Notes: generated by a model from the letters alone, not told the origin. A stretch of DNA of 9,467 nt from CAYFHQ01 sp964342805 (GCA_964342805.1 CAYFHQ010000123.1:1-9467); one strand, 5' to 3'. Positions 1-6,174 are shown, counted from the first letter of the stretch. Numbers and translations are program-made.

Positions 1-544
1 CCCCACTACTGACGTCGACTACAGCGGGCTGGACGGTCTGAATGGCAGAGGCGACATTGGCCGGGTCCAGGCCGCCTGCCAGGACCAGGTCCCCTTGCTT
101 CCCAGGAAAGTCACCGACCAAGTCCCAGTTAAAGGAGGTGCCCAGGCCCCCGTAAGCAGAAGGGTGGTAGGTATCGCAGACAAAGCCTTGGACACCATAT
201 TCCTGAGCGGGTTCCAGAGACCCGGCGTCTTTGACCCGCAGGGCCTTCCAGAGGGTGTAGCCAGTAAACTTTTTGCAGTAAGCGGGAGACTCGTCGCCAT
301 GGAACTGGAGGACATCCAGCCCCAGACTGTCCGCGATTGACCTCACTTCATGGGCAGGGTGATTGACAAAGACACCCACGTTTTTTATGGAGGGGTCCAG
401 GCGGTTCACCAGGGCCTGGCACTGGGCAAGGGTCACCTGGCGTTTGCTCTTGGCAAAAACAAAACCCACATAGTCTACCTGGAGGGCATTGGCAGCCTCT
501 ATGTCAGCCAGGCGAGTCAGGCCGCAAATTTTAATGGCAGTCAT
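1..544 (-). CDS. trpF: Phosphoribosylanthranilate isomerase TrpF (3' end cut by window)
   Basis: TrpF catalyses the Amadori rearrangement of N-(5-phosphoribosyl)anthranilate to CdRP, the third step of the tryptophan branch. Translating the minus strand from the ATG at 542-544 gives 181 residues before the window ends; the family is usually about 200-210, so only the last part of the barrel is missing. It begins MTAIKICGLT, with the catalytic-base Cys at residue 7. It continues with VGFVF (26-30), VGVFVN (56-61), LQFHGDE (79-85), CDTYHPSAYGG (123-133, with Asp124 in the general-acid position), LAGGLDP (155-161) and VDVSSG (176-181, the phosphate-binding end). The start is supported by an AGGAGG ribosome binding site about 4 nt upstream. 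The first 14 bp overlap the end of trpC, so translation is probably coupled. The motifs leave little doubt about the family. Confidence 0.96.
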   Translation of the reverse strand, partial: MTAIKICGLTRLADIEAANALQVDYVGFVFAKSKRQVTLAQCQALVNRLDPSIKNVGVFVNHPAHEVRSIADSLGLDVLQFHGDESPAYCKKFTGYTLWKALRVKDAGSLEPAQEYGVQGFVCDTYHPSAYGGLGTSFNWDLVGDFPGKQGDLVLAGGLDPANVASAIQTVQPAVVDVSSG

Positions 545-1319
545 GGTCGCCTCCTTTCAAGTGGTCGATGGTGGCAGCTAGGCCTTCTGATTCCACGAGA
601 GCTTGGCCAATGAGTAGGCCTTGGGCACCTAGAGATTTGAGGTAGGCCGCATCTTTTCCAGTGGAAATGCCACTTTCACTGACCACTATGATCCCAGGAG
701 GGATATGGGGCAGGAGGTGGCTAGTGACGGCCAGGTCTGTTTGAAAGGTGGTCAGGTCCCGGTTATTGATCCCAATGAGGCGGGCACCAGCTGCCACAGC
801 CTGGTGGACCTCATCTAAGGTATGGACTTCCACCAGGCACTGGAGACCAAGGGACCGGGCGATTTCCTGAAATTCAACCAGCTGGTCTGGGGTGAGAATG
901 GAGACGATCAAGAGGATGGCGTCGGCACCCAGGGCCCGGGACTGATAGATTTGATAGGGGTCAATGATAAAGTCCTTGCGCAGGATGGGAAGAGGAGAGA
1001 TTTTGCGGATGTCCGCCAGGTATTGGTCCTTGCCCAGGAAGAAGTCCCGTTCAGTGAGGATGGACAGACAGGCTACCCCTTCTTCAATATAGGTTCTTGC
1101 CAGAGCCAGGGGGTCAAAGTCAGACCGAAAGACCCCCTGGGAAGGAGATGCTCTTTTTACCTCTGCAATGATCCCACTGGCATTCAATTGGAGGACGCCT
1201 GCGAAGTCCCGTGTGGGTGGGGCTTCCTTGATTTGGTCCTTATAGGTGTGGAGGGGGTGGCTTTTCTTCTCTTTGACGAGTTGTCTACGCTTACTTTGTA
1301 CAATTTGGTCGAGGATCAT
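531..1319 (-). CDS. trpC: Indole-3-glycerol-phosphate synthase TrpC
   Basis: TrpC closes the ring of CdRP, with loss of CO2 and water, to give indole-3-glycerol phosphate. The protein has 262 residues, the usual size for a single-domain enzyme; it is not fused to TrpF, which follows as a separate gene. The barrel motifs appear in order: IAEVKRASPS (51-60, with Glu53 and Lys55), LTERDFFLG (88-96), LRKDFIIDPYQI (113-124, with general-acid Lys115), LVEVH (162-166, with Glu164), IGINNRDLTTF (182-192, with Asn185) and VSESGI (213-218, with Glu215). The reading frame stays open upstream, but the ATG at 1317-1319 is preferred: it has an AAAGGAG site about 7 nt upstream and begins MILDQIV as family members do. 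The longer version would overlap trpD by more than 160 bp. With this start the gene overlaps trpD by 29 bp and trpF by 14 bp. Confidence 0.97.
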   Translation of the reverse strand: MILDQIVQSKRRQLVKEKKSHPLHTYKDQIKEAPPTRDFAGVLQLNASGIIAEVKRASPSQGVFRSDFDPLALARTYIEEGVACLSILTERDFFLGKDQYLADIRKISPLPILRKDFIIDPYQIYQSRALGADAILLIVSILTPDQLVEFQEIARSLGLQCLVEVHTLDEVHQAVAAGARLIGINNRDLTTFQTDLAVTSHLLPHIPPGIIVVSESGISTGKDAAYLKSLGAQGLLIGQALVESEGLAATIDHLKGGDHDCH

Positions 1320-2334
1320 GGGAAAGCTCCTTTGTTCGCTGGGCAAAAGCCTGAAGTTTTTGGAGGGCAGAGCCACTGTCAATGGACAGGCGGGCCAGGG
1401 TGACGCCCTCCTGGAGGTCCTTGGCCTTGCCGCCAACATAGATGGCAGCGGCACTGTTTAAAAGAAGGAAGTCCCGCATGGGACCCTGTTTGCCACTGAG
1501 AAGTTCTAAAATGTGGGTGGCATTTTCCACCTTGTCCCCTCCCCTTAGGGTGGAAACCGGGGCGGACTTGAGGCCCAAGTCCTCTGGCCGAACCACAAAG
1601 GTATGGACCTTGTCGTCCTTGAGTTGACAAACCGTGGTTTCTCCTGAAAGAGACAATTCGTCCATGCCATTGCGACCATTGACCACAAGGGCGTGGTTAA
1701 CCCCCAGGGCCCTGAGGACTTGGGTGAAGGGTCTGAGGAGCTTGGCGTCATAGACTCCCAGGACCTGACCTTGCACCCCAGCTGGATTGGACAAGGGACC
1801 CAGGAGGTTGAAAATAGTCCGCATGGCCAGCTGTCTGCGAACGGGCATGACGTATTTCATGGCCTGGTGGTAGGTGGGGGCAAATAGGAAGCCCAGGCCC
1901 AGTTCCCGGAGGGTTGTCCGGACTGCAGTGGGTTCAAGGTCAATGTGGATACCCAGTTCTTCAAGGACATCGGCAGAGCCACACTGGCTGGAGACCGACC
2001 GATTGCCGTGTTTGACCACGGGCACCCCCGCACCGGCAGCCACAAACATGGAGGCTGTGGAAATATTGATGGTGTGGAAGCCGTCTCCCCCGGTTCCGCA
2101 GGTGTCAACCGCCTGAATGTTCCCCAAGTCTAGGGGCAGGGCCTTACGCCGAAGGACTTGGGCCCCGCCCAGGAGTTCACCGGGACACTCTCCCTTGATG
2201 GCCAGGCCCGTCAAAAGGGCGGCCACCAGGGCGTCAGTTCCTTTACCTTCTGTAATGATATCCATGGCACTGGTCATTTCAGCCACGGTCAGGTCCTGGC
2301 CCTGGGCTACTTTTTGGACGTAGTCTTTTAACAT
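1291..2334 (-). CDS. trpD: Anthranilate phosphoribosyltransferase TrpD
   Basis: TrpD transfers the phosphoribosyl group of PRPP to anthranilate, the second step of the tryptophan branch. The protein has 347 residues, a normal length for a stand-alone enzyme without a fused glutaminase. A small helical N-terminal domain (about 1-70) precedes the nucleoside phosphorylase-like domain. The PRPP-binding motif CGTGGDG lies at 79-85 and the KHGNRSVSSQCGSADVLE signature begins at 108; NLLGPLSNPA and GMDELS lie further on. The ATG at 2332-2334 follows an AGGAGGG ribosome binding site. The first 7 bp overlap the end of trpG and the last 29 bp overlap the start of trpC. The C-terminal tail, ending in the charged residues HDPRPNCTK, is encoded over the trpC ribosome binding site and start, which may explain its unusual composition. 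Confidence 0.97.
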   Translation of the reverse strand: MLKDYVQKVAQGQDLTVAEMTSAMDIITEGKGTDALVAALLTGLAIKGECPGELLGGAQVLRRKALPLDLGNIQAVDTCGTGGDGFHTINISTASMFVAAGAGVPVVKHGNRSVSSQCGSADVLEELGIHIDLEPTAVRTTLRELGLGFLFAPTYHQAMKYVMPVRRQLAMRTIFNLLGPLSNPAGVQGQVLGVYDAKLLRPFTQVLRALGVNHALVVNGRNGMDELSLSGETTVCQLKDDKVHTFVVRPEDLGLKSAPVSTLRGGDKVENATHILELLSGKQGPMRDFLLLNSAAAIYVGGKAKDLQEGVTLARLSIDSGSALQKLQAFAQRTKELSHDPRPNCTK

Positions 2335-2954
2335 GGAGTCCCTCCTGTTTCTCTGAGGAAATTGGCAAGTAAGTCAAGTCCCATGGGGGTTCCAATGGAC
2401 TCAGGGTGAAACTGAACCCCGTATATGGGCAGGGTCTTATGGTGCAGGGCCATGATTTGTCCCTGGCTGTCCTTGGCCGTGACCTCCAGTGGGTCTGGCA
2501 GGCTGGCTGGGTCAACAATCAGGGAGTGGTAGCGCATGACCATGGGGCTGGGTTCTATGCCTTGGAATATGCCCTTGCCCGAATGGGATATGGCCGTGGT
2601 TTTTCCGTGGACCAGGTGTTTGGCGGGATGGATCTTACCACCAAAGCAGGCTGCAATGGCCTGGTGGCCCAGACAAACGCCCAGGGTGGGCACGCTGGGG
2701 GCCACTTGCTCAATGATCTCCATGGTATGGCCCGCGTCTTCAGGACGGCCGGGCCCAGGGGAAATGATCAGATGGGTCAGGTCCATGGCCAGGAGGTCTT
2801 GGGGGGTCACCTGGTCGTTGCGAAAGACCTGGACTCTTTCTAGAGGTGCCTGCTTGTCCACTTGTCCCGGCTGGTGGAGGCCTGCTACCAGGCTTCCAAC
2901 CGCCTGGTAGAGGTTATAGGTGAATGAGTCATAGTTGTCTATAATGGCGATCAT
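2328..2954 (-). CDS. trpG: Anthranilate synthase component II, glutamine amidotransferase TrpG
   Basis: This is the glutaminase subunit that releases ammonia from glutamine and channels it to TrpE. The protein has 208 residues and is a class I (triad) amidotransferase. It starts MIAIIDNYDSFTYNL, has the SPGPGRPEDAG motif at 65-75, the nucleophile elbow GVCLGHQ at 92-98 (Cys94), RYHSL at 141-145, and the His-Glu pair in VQFHPES (180-186; His183 and Glu185). An upstream in-frame start exists, but the ATG at 2952-2954 matches the conserved family N terminus and follows a GGAAGGAG ribosome binding site. It overlaps the trpE stop by 4 bp (ATGA) and trpD by 7 bp. In Bacillus-like organisms a similar subunit (PabA) also serves folate synthesis; the trp operon context favours TrpG here, but a dual role cannot be excluded from sequence. 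Confidence 0.96.
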   Translation of the reverse strand: MIAIIDNYDSFTYNLYQAVGSLVAGLHQPGQVDKQAPLERVQVFRNDQVTPQDLLAMDLTHLIISPGPGRPEDAGHTMEIIEQVAPSVPTLGVCLGHQAIAACFGGKIHPAKHLVHGKTTAISHSGKGIFQGIEPSPMVMRYHSLIVDPASLPDPLEVTAKDSQGQIMALHHKTLPIYGVQFHPESIGTPMGLDLLANFLRETGGTPC

Positions 2955-4771
2955 GGGTGGCTCCTTCCATTGTCTGCGCTGGTGCTTGCACAAGTGCCAG
3001 CATAAGTGTCTCCGCAAGCCAAGGCCGTGAGTAGGCTTTGGGCCTTGTTGAGGGTTTCTTCATACTCCTTTTCTGGATCGGACTCGGCCACGATACCTGC
3101 ACCAGCCTGGACAAAGGCCTGGCCGTCCTTGAAGACCATGGTGCGAATGGCCAGGCAGGTGTCTGACTGGCCATTAAAGCCAACAAAGCCAATGGCACCT
3201 CCGTATATGCCCCGTCTCCTGGATTCCAATTGGTCAATGATCTCCATGGCCCGGACCTTGGGGGCACCCGACACAGTACCCGCCGGTAGGCAGGCTGCCA
3301 GGGTGTCCAAACCGTGGAGGTCTGGCCGCTTTTGTCCATGTACAGTGGAAACAATATGCATGACATGGGCAAAGCGGTGGACCCTCATAAAGTCACCAAT
3401 TTCAACGGTCCCAAAGGTGGACACCTTGCCCAGGTCATTTCGGGCCAGGTCCACCAACATCATGTGTTCAGCCCGTTCTTTTGGGTCTTGGAGGAGGTCC
3501 AGTTCCAGGGCCTGGTCCTGGTCTGGCTTGCTACCCCGTGGCCGGGTTCCTGCAATGGGGCAGGTTTCCACCCGGTGGTCGGTGGTTTTTACCAAGAGCT
3601 CTGGAGAGGCCCCAACCACCTGGTAGGCACCAAAGTCCAAGTAGTACATATAGGGTGAGGGATTGATGGCCCTCAAGTTGGCCAGGGCATCTAGGGGCTG
3701 GAGGGTCGTCTGGACGTCAAGCCGCTGGGACAAGACCACTTGAAAAATATCCCCTTTCTCAATGAAAGACTTGGCCTGGTCCACCTTGGCCATGAAGGTC
3801 TCCTTGGTTTCTGTTGCCTGGACAAAGGGGCTTTCTTTTTCCTTGGTTAGCCTGTAAGGCTTGTATGATCTGGCTGACCCGGCTGACCCGGCTGACCCGG
3901 TTGACTCGGATGACCCGGGGGAAAGATCCTCTCCCTGGCCTTGGCTTTCTGCCAACAAGCCTTCTAATACTGCCATTTTCCGATGCGCTTTTTGCCTACA
4001 TTCTTTTTCTGACAAAGCTCTTTCACTGGCCGAGGTGCCAGACGGTGGCCCAGCCAGATGGTGGACCAGGTCTTTGGTGGTCTGACCCGGCAGACAAATG
4101 AAGCCGTGGATATCCCCTGTGGTTTCATCGACCACGAAGAGTTCCTCAGGGAAGAAGACGTGGAGGTCAGGGACTTGCAGGTCATCCTGGGGGCTTTGAG
4201 GCAGGTCTTCCAGGGTTCTGACTAGGTCATAGCCCATATGGCCAAGGGCACCGCCGGTAAAGGGCAGTGGCGGGAGGGCCACTGGTGGAATTGGGTCACC
4301 AAGGTCCATGTCTTCCTGGCCCGCCAGGTTGTCTGTCAGTCTTTCCAGTGGCTGGACCAGGGGGGCATAGGCAGACAAGATGTCTTGAAGGAGGCTCAGG
4401 GGTTTTCCTTCAAGGGTATAGGCCGACCCTGGGGCTTGAACTGGTCTTGTAGACTGGGGGACAGCCCTTGGGTCTCTCAGGTCGCTTAGGTCCACCAGGT
4501 CCACCTGCTTTTCCTTGGACTGGACCTCTAGGAAGGGGCGACGGCCCATGTAGGAATAGGGACCGCTTTTGCCGCCAGTCACAGAGGGGTCGGGACCACT
4601 TTCCAGGAGGAAGAGGCCCCTGGTGGAGGCGTCATGGGCCTGGGTGTCCCTGTGGAGGGCCTGGAAAAGGACCTGGGTGGTGTCTTTGACCGCCCTGTCT
4701 TGCCCCAAATGGAGCTGTTTGTGGTAGATGTAAAGGGGAAGGTTCCCCTTGGCTTTGGTTTGATGGTTCAT
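2951..4771 (-). CDS. trpE: Anthranilate synthase component I TrpE
   Basis: TrpE converts chorismate to anthranilate with ammonia supplied by TrpG, the committed step to tryptophan. The protein has 606 residues, about 100 longer than typical TrpE. The N-terminal domain carries LLES (55-58), the element tied to tryptophan feedback inhibition, then YSYMGRRP (72-79). The chorismate-binding domain (about 320-585) shows GDIFQVVLSQR (340-350), INPSPYMYYLDF (369-380), VGASPELLVK (386-395), CPIAGTRPRG (404-413), EHMMLVDLARNDLGKV (435-450), LPAGTVSGAPKVRAMEIIDQLE (495-516) and GAGIVAESDPEKEYEE (557-572). Catalytic and metal-binding elements look intact. Extra length lies mainly in a hydrophilic linker (about 240-318) with a GSA-type tandem repeat, and in a Thr/Ser-rich tail (586-606) encoded over the trpG ribosome binding site. 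The ATG at 4769-4771 follows AGAGGAGGTT. A 35-bp gap separates it from aroF, and it overlaps trpG by 4 bp. Confidence 0.97.
   Translation of the reverse strand: MNHQTKAKGNLPLYIYHKQLHLGQDRAVKDTTQVLFQALHRDTQAHDASTRGLFLLESGPDPSVTGGKSGPYSYMGRRPFLEVQSKEKQVDLVDLSDLRDPRAVPQSTRPVQAPGSAYTLEGKPLSLLQDILSAYAPLVQPLERLTDNLAGQEDMDLGDPIPPVALPPLPFTGGALGHMGYDLVRTLEDLPQSPQDDLQVPDLHVFFPEELFVVDETTGDIHGFICLPGQTTKDLVHHLAGPPSGTSASERALSEKECRQKAHRKMAVLEGLLAESQGQGEDLSPGSSESTGSAGSAGSARSYKPYRLTKEKESPFVQATETKETFMAKVDQAKSFIEKGDIFQVVLSQRLDVQTTLQPLDALANLRAINPSPYMYYLDFGAYQVVGASPELLVKTTDHRVETCPIAGTRPRGSKPDQDQALELDLLQDPKERAEHMMLVDLARNDLGKVSTFGTVEIGDFMRVHRFAHVMHIVSTVHGQKRPDLHGLDTLAACLPAGTVSGAPKVRAMEIIDQLESRRRGIYGGAIGFVGFNGQSDTCLAIRTMVFKDGQAFVQAGAGIVAESDPEKEYEETLNKAQSLLTALACGDTYAGTCASTSADNGRSHP
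3872..3916 (-). repeat. In-frame 9-bp tandem repeat inside trpE
   Basis: Five head-to-tail 9-bp units fill this stretch. On the plus strand three are identical (ggctgaccc at 3872, 3881 and 3890) and two are degenerate (ggttgactc at 3899 and ggatgaccc at 3908). On the coding strand each unit is three codons, so TrpE residues 286-300 read GSS-EST-GSA-GSA-GSA. Because the unit is a multiple of three, copy-number change keeps the frame. The repeat sits in the hydrophilic linker just before the catalytic domain, where length variation should be tolerated. Confidence 0.9.
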
Positions 4772-4806
4772 TACTTGTAACCTCCTCTTATCGGTTTCTT
4801 TGTCTC
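4772..4806 (-). promoter_or_regulatory. aroF-trpE intergenic spacer with trpE ribosome binding site
   Basis: This 35-bp spacer is the only non-overlapping junction among the operon genes seen here. On the minus strand it contains AGAGGAGGTT about 8 nt before the trpE ATG, a near-perfect match to the 16S anti-Shine-Dalgarno. I see no terminator or promoter in it, so aroF and trpE should share one transcript. Confidence 0.75.
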
Positions 4807-5625
4807 CTATAGGGCCAATTGTCTACCGGTGCTGGCGGCCAGGGGAACCAGGGAATTGATCAGGTCTCCATAACGCTTGGGTGTCAGTGACTGGGGACCG
4901 TCACATAGGGCTTCCTTGGGGTTGGGGTGGACTTCTATGATCAGACCATCGGCCCCAACGGCAATGGCAGCCTTGGACAGGGGGGCCACCAAATCATAGC
5001 GGCCCGCCGCATGGCTGGGGTCAACAATTACCGGCAAGTAGGTTTTTTCCTTTAAGACGGGAACTGCGCTCAAGTCCAGGGTGCTCCTAGTGGCGGTTTC
5101 AAAGGTTCGAATGCCCCGTTCACAGAGGATGACTTGGTCATTGCCTTCGGCCATGATATATTCTGCGGCCAGTAAGAATTCGTCCACCCTTGCCGACAGG
5201 CCCCGTTTGAGGAGGACGGGCAAGTGACTGCGGCCAACCGCCTTGAGGAGGTCATAGTTTTGCATGTTCCTTGCCCCAATTTGAATCACATCCACATACT
5301 GCTCAAAGAGGGGAAGGTGGTCCGGGGTCATGAGTTCCGAAACGATGGGCAGGCCTGTTTCTTCCTTGGCTGCGTAAAGAAAGCGGATGCCCCTTTCCCC
5401 GAGACCCTGGAAGCTATAAGGGGAACTACGGGGTTTAAAGGCGCCCCCTCTGAGCATGGTGGCTCCGGCGGCCTTCATCTGCCTTGCGGCGGTAAGGATT
5501 TGGTCTTGGCTTTCCACACTGCAGGGGCCCGCAATGACCACGATATCCTTGCCGATCTGGTGGTTGCCGACCATAATGGGTCTGGTTCTTTCATGGGTGG
5601 AATAGGTTTTATGGACTTGTTTCAT
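4807..5625 (-). CDS. aroF: 3-deoxy-7-phosphoheptulonate (DAHP) synthase, type I-beta, catalytic core only
   Basis: The enzyme condenses phosphoenolpyruvate and erythrose 4-phosphate to DAHP, the entry step of the shikimate pathway that supplies chorismate to TrpE. The protein has 272 residues and resembles the KDO8P synthase-like (I-beta) group. Motifs include IAGPCSVES (31-39, with metal ligand Cys35), LRGGAFKPRSSPYSFQG (58-74), IQIGARNMQN (114-123), LLKRG (138-142), ILCERGIRTFE (166-176), VIVDPSHAAG (199-208, with metal ligand His205), IIEVHPNP (229-236, with Glu231) and CDGPQSL (241-247, with Asp242). Only about 26 residues precede the barrel, so there is neither the N-terminal ferredoxin-like/ACT domain of the Thermotoga enzyme nor the fused chorismate mutase of the Bacillus enzyme. 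By analogy with similar short enzymes it may lack feedback inhibition. The ATG at 5623-5625 follows AGGAGG; it is the first gene after the T-box. The symbol is conventional, as other names are used for this family. Confidence 0.94.
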   Translation of the reverse strand: MKQVHKTYSTHERTRPIMVGNHQIGKDIVVIAGPCSVESQDQILTAARQMKAAGATMLRGGAFKPRSSPYSFQGLGERGIRFLYAAKEETGLPIVSELMTPDHLPLFEQYVDVIQIGARNMQNYDLLKAVGRSHLPVLLKRGLSARVDEFLLAAEYIMAEGNDQVILCERGIRTFETATRSTLDLSAVPVLKEKTYLPVIVDPSHAAGRYDLVAPLSKAAIAVGADGLIIEVHPNPKEALCDGPQSLTPKRYGDLINSLVPLAASTGRQLAL

Positions 5626-5648
5626 GGTTGCCTCCTAAAAATGGGTAC

Positions 5649-5687
5649 AAAAAAAGACACTTCATCCTGAACAGGACGAAAAGTGTC
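5649..5687 (-). terminator. Rho-independent terminator of the T-box leader
   Basis: On the minus strand GACACUU-UU-CGUCC, loop UGUUCA, then GGAUG-AAGUGUC forms a 12-bp stem with a two-base bulge, followed by seven U residues. It stands 24 nt before the aroF start codon and overlaps the antiterminator 3' strand, as expected for a transcriptional T-box switch. Confidence 0.93.
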
Positions 5688-5690
5688 ATT

Positions 5691-5709
5691 CCGCGGTACC
5701 ACCTGATTT
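5691..5709 (-). promoter_or_regulatory. T-box consensus / 5' side of antiterminator
   Basis: The minus strand carries AAATCAGGTGGTACCGCGG, a close match to the T-box consensus. The UGGU in the bulge pairs with the tRNA 3' end (NCCA). U at the variable place allows a Watson-Crick pair with an A discriminator base or a wobble pair with G. The 3' strand of the antiterminator, CGUCCUG (5672-5678), is also part of the terminator stem, so the two structures exclude each other. Confidence 0.93.
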
Positions 5710-5895
5710 AGAAGATCAAAAAACAAAAAACGCCCCCTATGCTTGGGACGAAATATTCATTTCGAAGCCACCCAACGTATTTGTTAGTCTCTTCTCTCTC
5801 TATTCGGATACGGAGCCTGAGCTCGATATCTTACCCCTGTAACGTGAGGACACGGCGTCAGCTACTTTTTACAGTTCACCTAGCATCTCTCGAAC

Positions 5896-5898
5896 CCA
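5896..5898 (-). promoter_or_regulatory. T-box specifier codon UGG (Trp)
   Basis: In the 3' side of the Stem I specifier loop the minus strand reads GAA-UGG-G. The triplet after GAA is the usual specifier position, and it is flanked by a purine as in known T-boxes. The loop is bounded by helices CUCUU/AAGAG and UCGAA/UUCGA and faces an AGUA-containing strand. UGG is the only tryptophan codon, matching the downstream trp genes. Confidence 0.92.
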
Positions 5899-6006
5899 TT
5901 CCTCTTCTTTGTTTGCTCCGGACCTCTCACCTAAACGCCGTCTCGCTTTGCCAAACGCCAAAGAGTACTCTCTTCGATCATCGATTTATCGTATGAAGTT
6001 AGGTGA

Positions 6007-6035
6007 ATTATACAACCGGATTTTTGGCCTGTCAA
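6007..6035 (-). promoter_or_regulatory. Promoter of the aroF-trp operon
   Basis: On the minus strand a perfect -35 box TTGACA (6030-6035) and a perfect -10 box TATAAT (6007-6012) are 17 bp apart, the ideal spacing for the housekeeping sigma factor. Transcription would begin near 5999-6001, giving a leader of about 375 nt ahead of aroF. With so strong a promoter, control is expected mainly at the T-box and possibly at the palindrome over the -35 box. Confidence 0.9.
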
Positions 6036-6041
6036 GACAGG
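6028..6041. promoter_or_regulatory. 14-bp palindrome over the trp -35 box, possible operator
   Basis: The plus strand reads CCTGTC-AA-GACAGG, a perfect inverted repeat with 6-bp arms and a 2-bp centre. The TTGACA -35 box lies within it. A dimeric repressor bound here would block the polymerase. No regulator gene is in the window and the match may be chance, because part of the palindrome is fixed by the -35 consensus. Confidence 0.35.
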
Positions 6042-6174
6042 TGACAAAACATTAATCGTGGTGAAATTGTGGTTCTATTGATAGGTAAACTTTCAATACT
6101 GGACTTGAATGTCTGTGAATTTACCGTGGCAAAAGCGGGTCTTTGGCCTGTCGACTCCGGGCCCGAGGCCTTAC
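6042..6174. other. Divergent intergenic region between the two promoters
   Basis: This AT-richer stretch separates the minus-strand trp promoter from the plus-strand tatD promoter. I see no gene, RNA gene or terminator in it. The only repeat noticed is TTTGGCCTGTC at 6142-6152, also present at 6023-6033 beside the trp -35 box. Open frames across it lack ribosome binding sites and are extensions or shadows of other frames. Confidence 0.6.

Larger units (their letters stand above)
5649..6000 (-). ncRNA. T-box riboswitch, tRNA-Trp responsive, controlling aroF-trpEGDCF
   Basis: The leader senses uncharged tRNA-Trp by pairing with its anticodon and 3' end and then favours read-through. Stem I folds by hand: a kink-turn of the GA type (5' strand 5978-5985, 3' strand just after 5890), a lower helix UCGAA/UUCGA (5973-5977 with 5890-5894), a specifier loop with GAGAGUA opposite GAAUGGG, and an upper helix CUCUU/AAGAG (5961-5965 with 5902-5906). 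A hairpin GAGC-UCAG-GCUC and a possible IIA/B pseudoknot (UCCU with AGGGG) follow. Stem III pairs UUGGG with CCCAA (5771-5775 with 5743-5747) around a CGAAAU/AUUUCG hairpin (5749-5764). The T-box sequence AGGTGGTACCGCGG lies at 5691-5704. The antiterminator pairs CAGG with CCUG and GCG with CGU around the seven-base bulge UGGUACC. The 5' end is inferred from the promoter. Confidence 0.95.

Noticed and set aside
822..1403. Plus-strand open frame of 193 codons opposite trpC
   Set aside because: It is antisense to a gene with all catalytic motifs, has no ribosome binding site or family resemblance, and reflects codon bias of the opposite strand.
3006..3626. Plus-strand open frame of 206 codons opposite trpE
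   Set aside because: It lies wholly opposite the conserved chorismate-binding domain of TrpE and its translation resembles no protein family.
3872..3916. Tandem repeat as a CRISPR-like array
   Set aside because: Units are 9 bp with no spacers and keep the trpE reading frame, so this is a coding microsatellite.
5784..5803. Purine-rich GAG-containing tract in the leader as a TRAP binding site
   Set aside because: TRAP needs about eleven regularly spaced GAG/UAG triplets; only a few irregular ones are present, and a T-box already explains the control.
5875..5898. Short leader ORF on the minus strand as a Trp attenuator peptide
   Set aside because: The ATG that overlaps the specifier region encodes only MGSRDAR with no tryptophan codon in frame, and no ribosome binding site is evident.
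5739..5996. Plus-strand open frame of 85 codons across the T-box leader
   Set aside because: The region folds as a T-box on the other strand, and the frame has no ribosome binding site or recognisable product.
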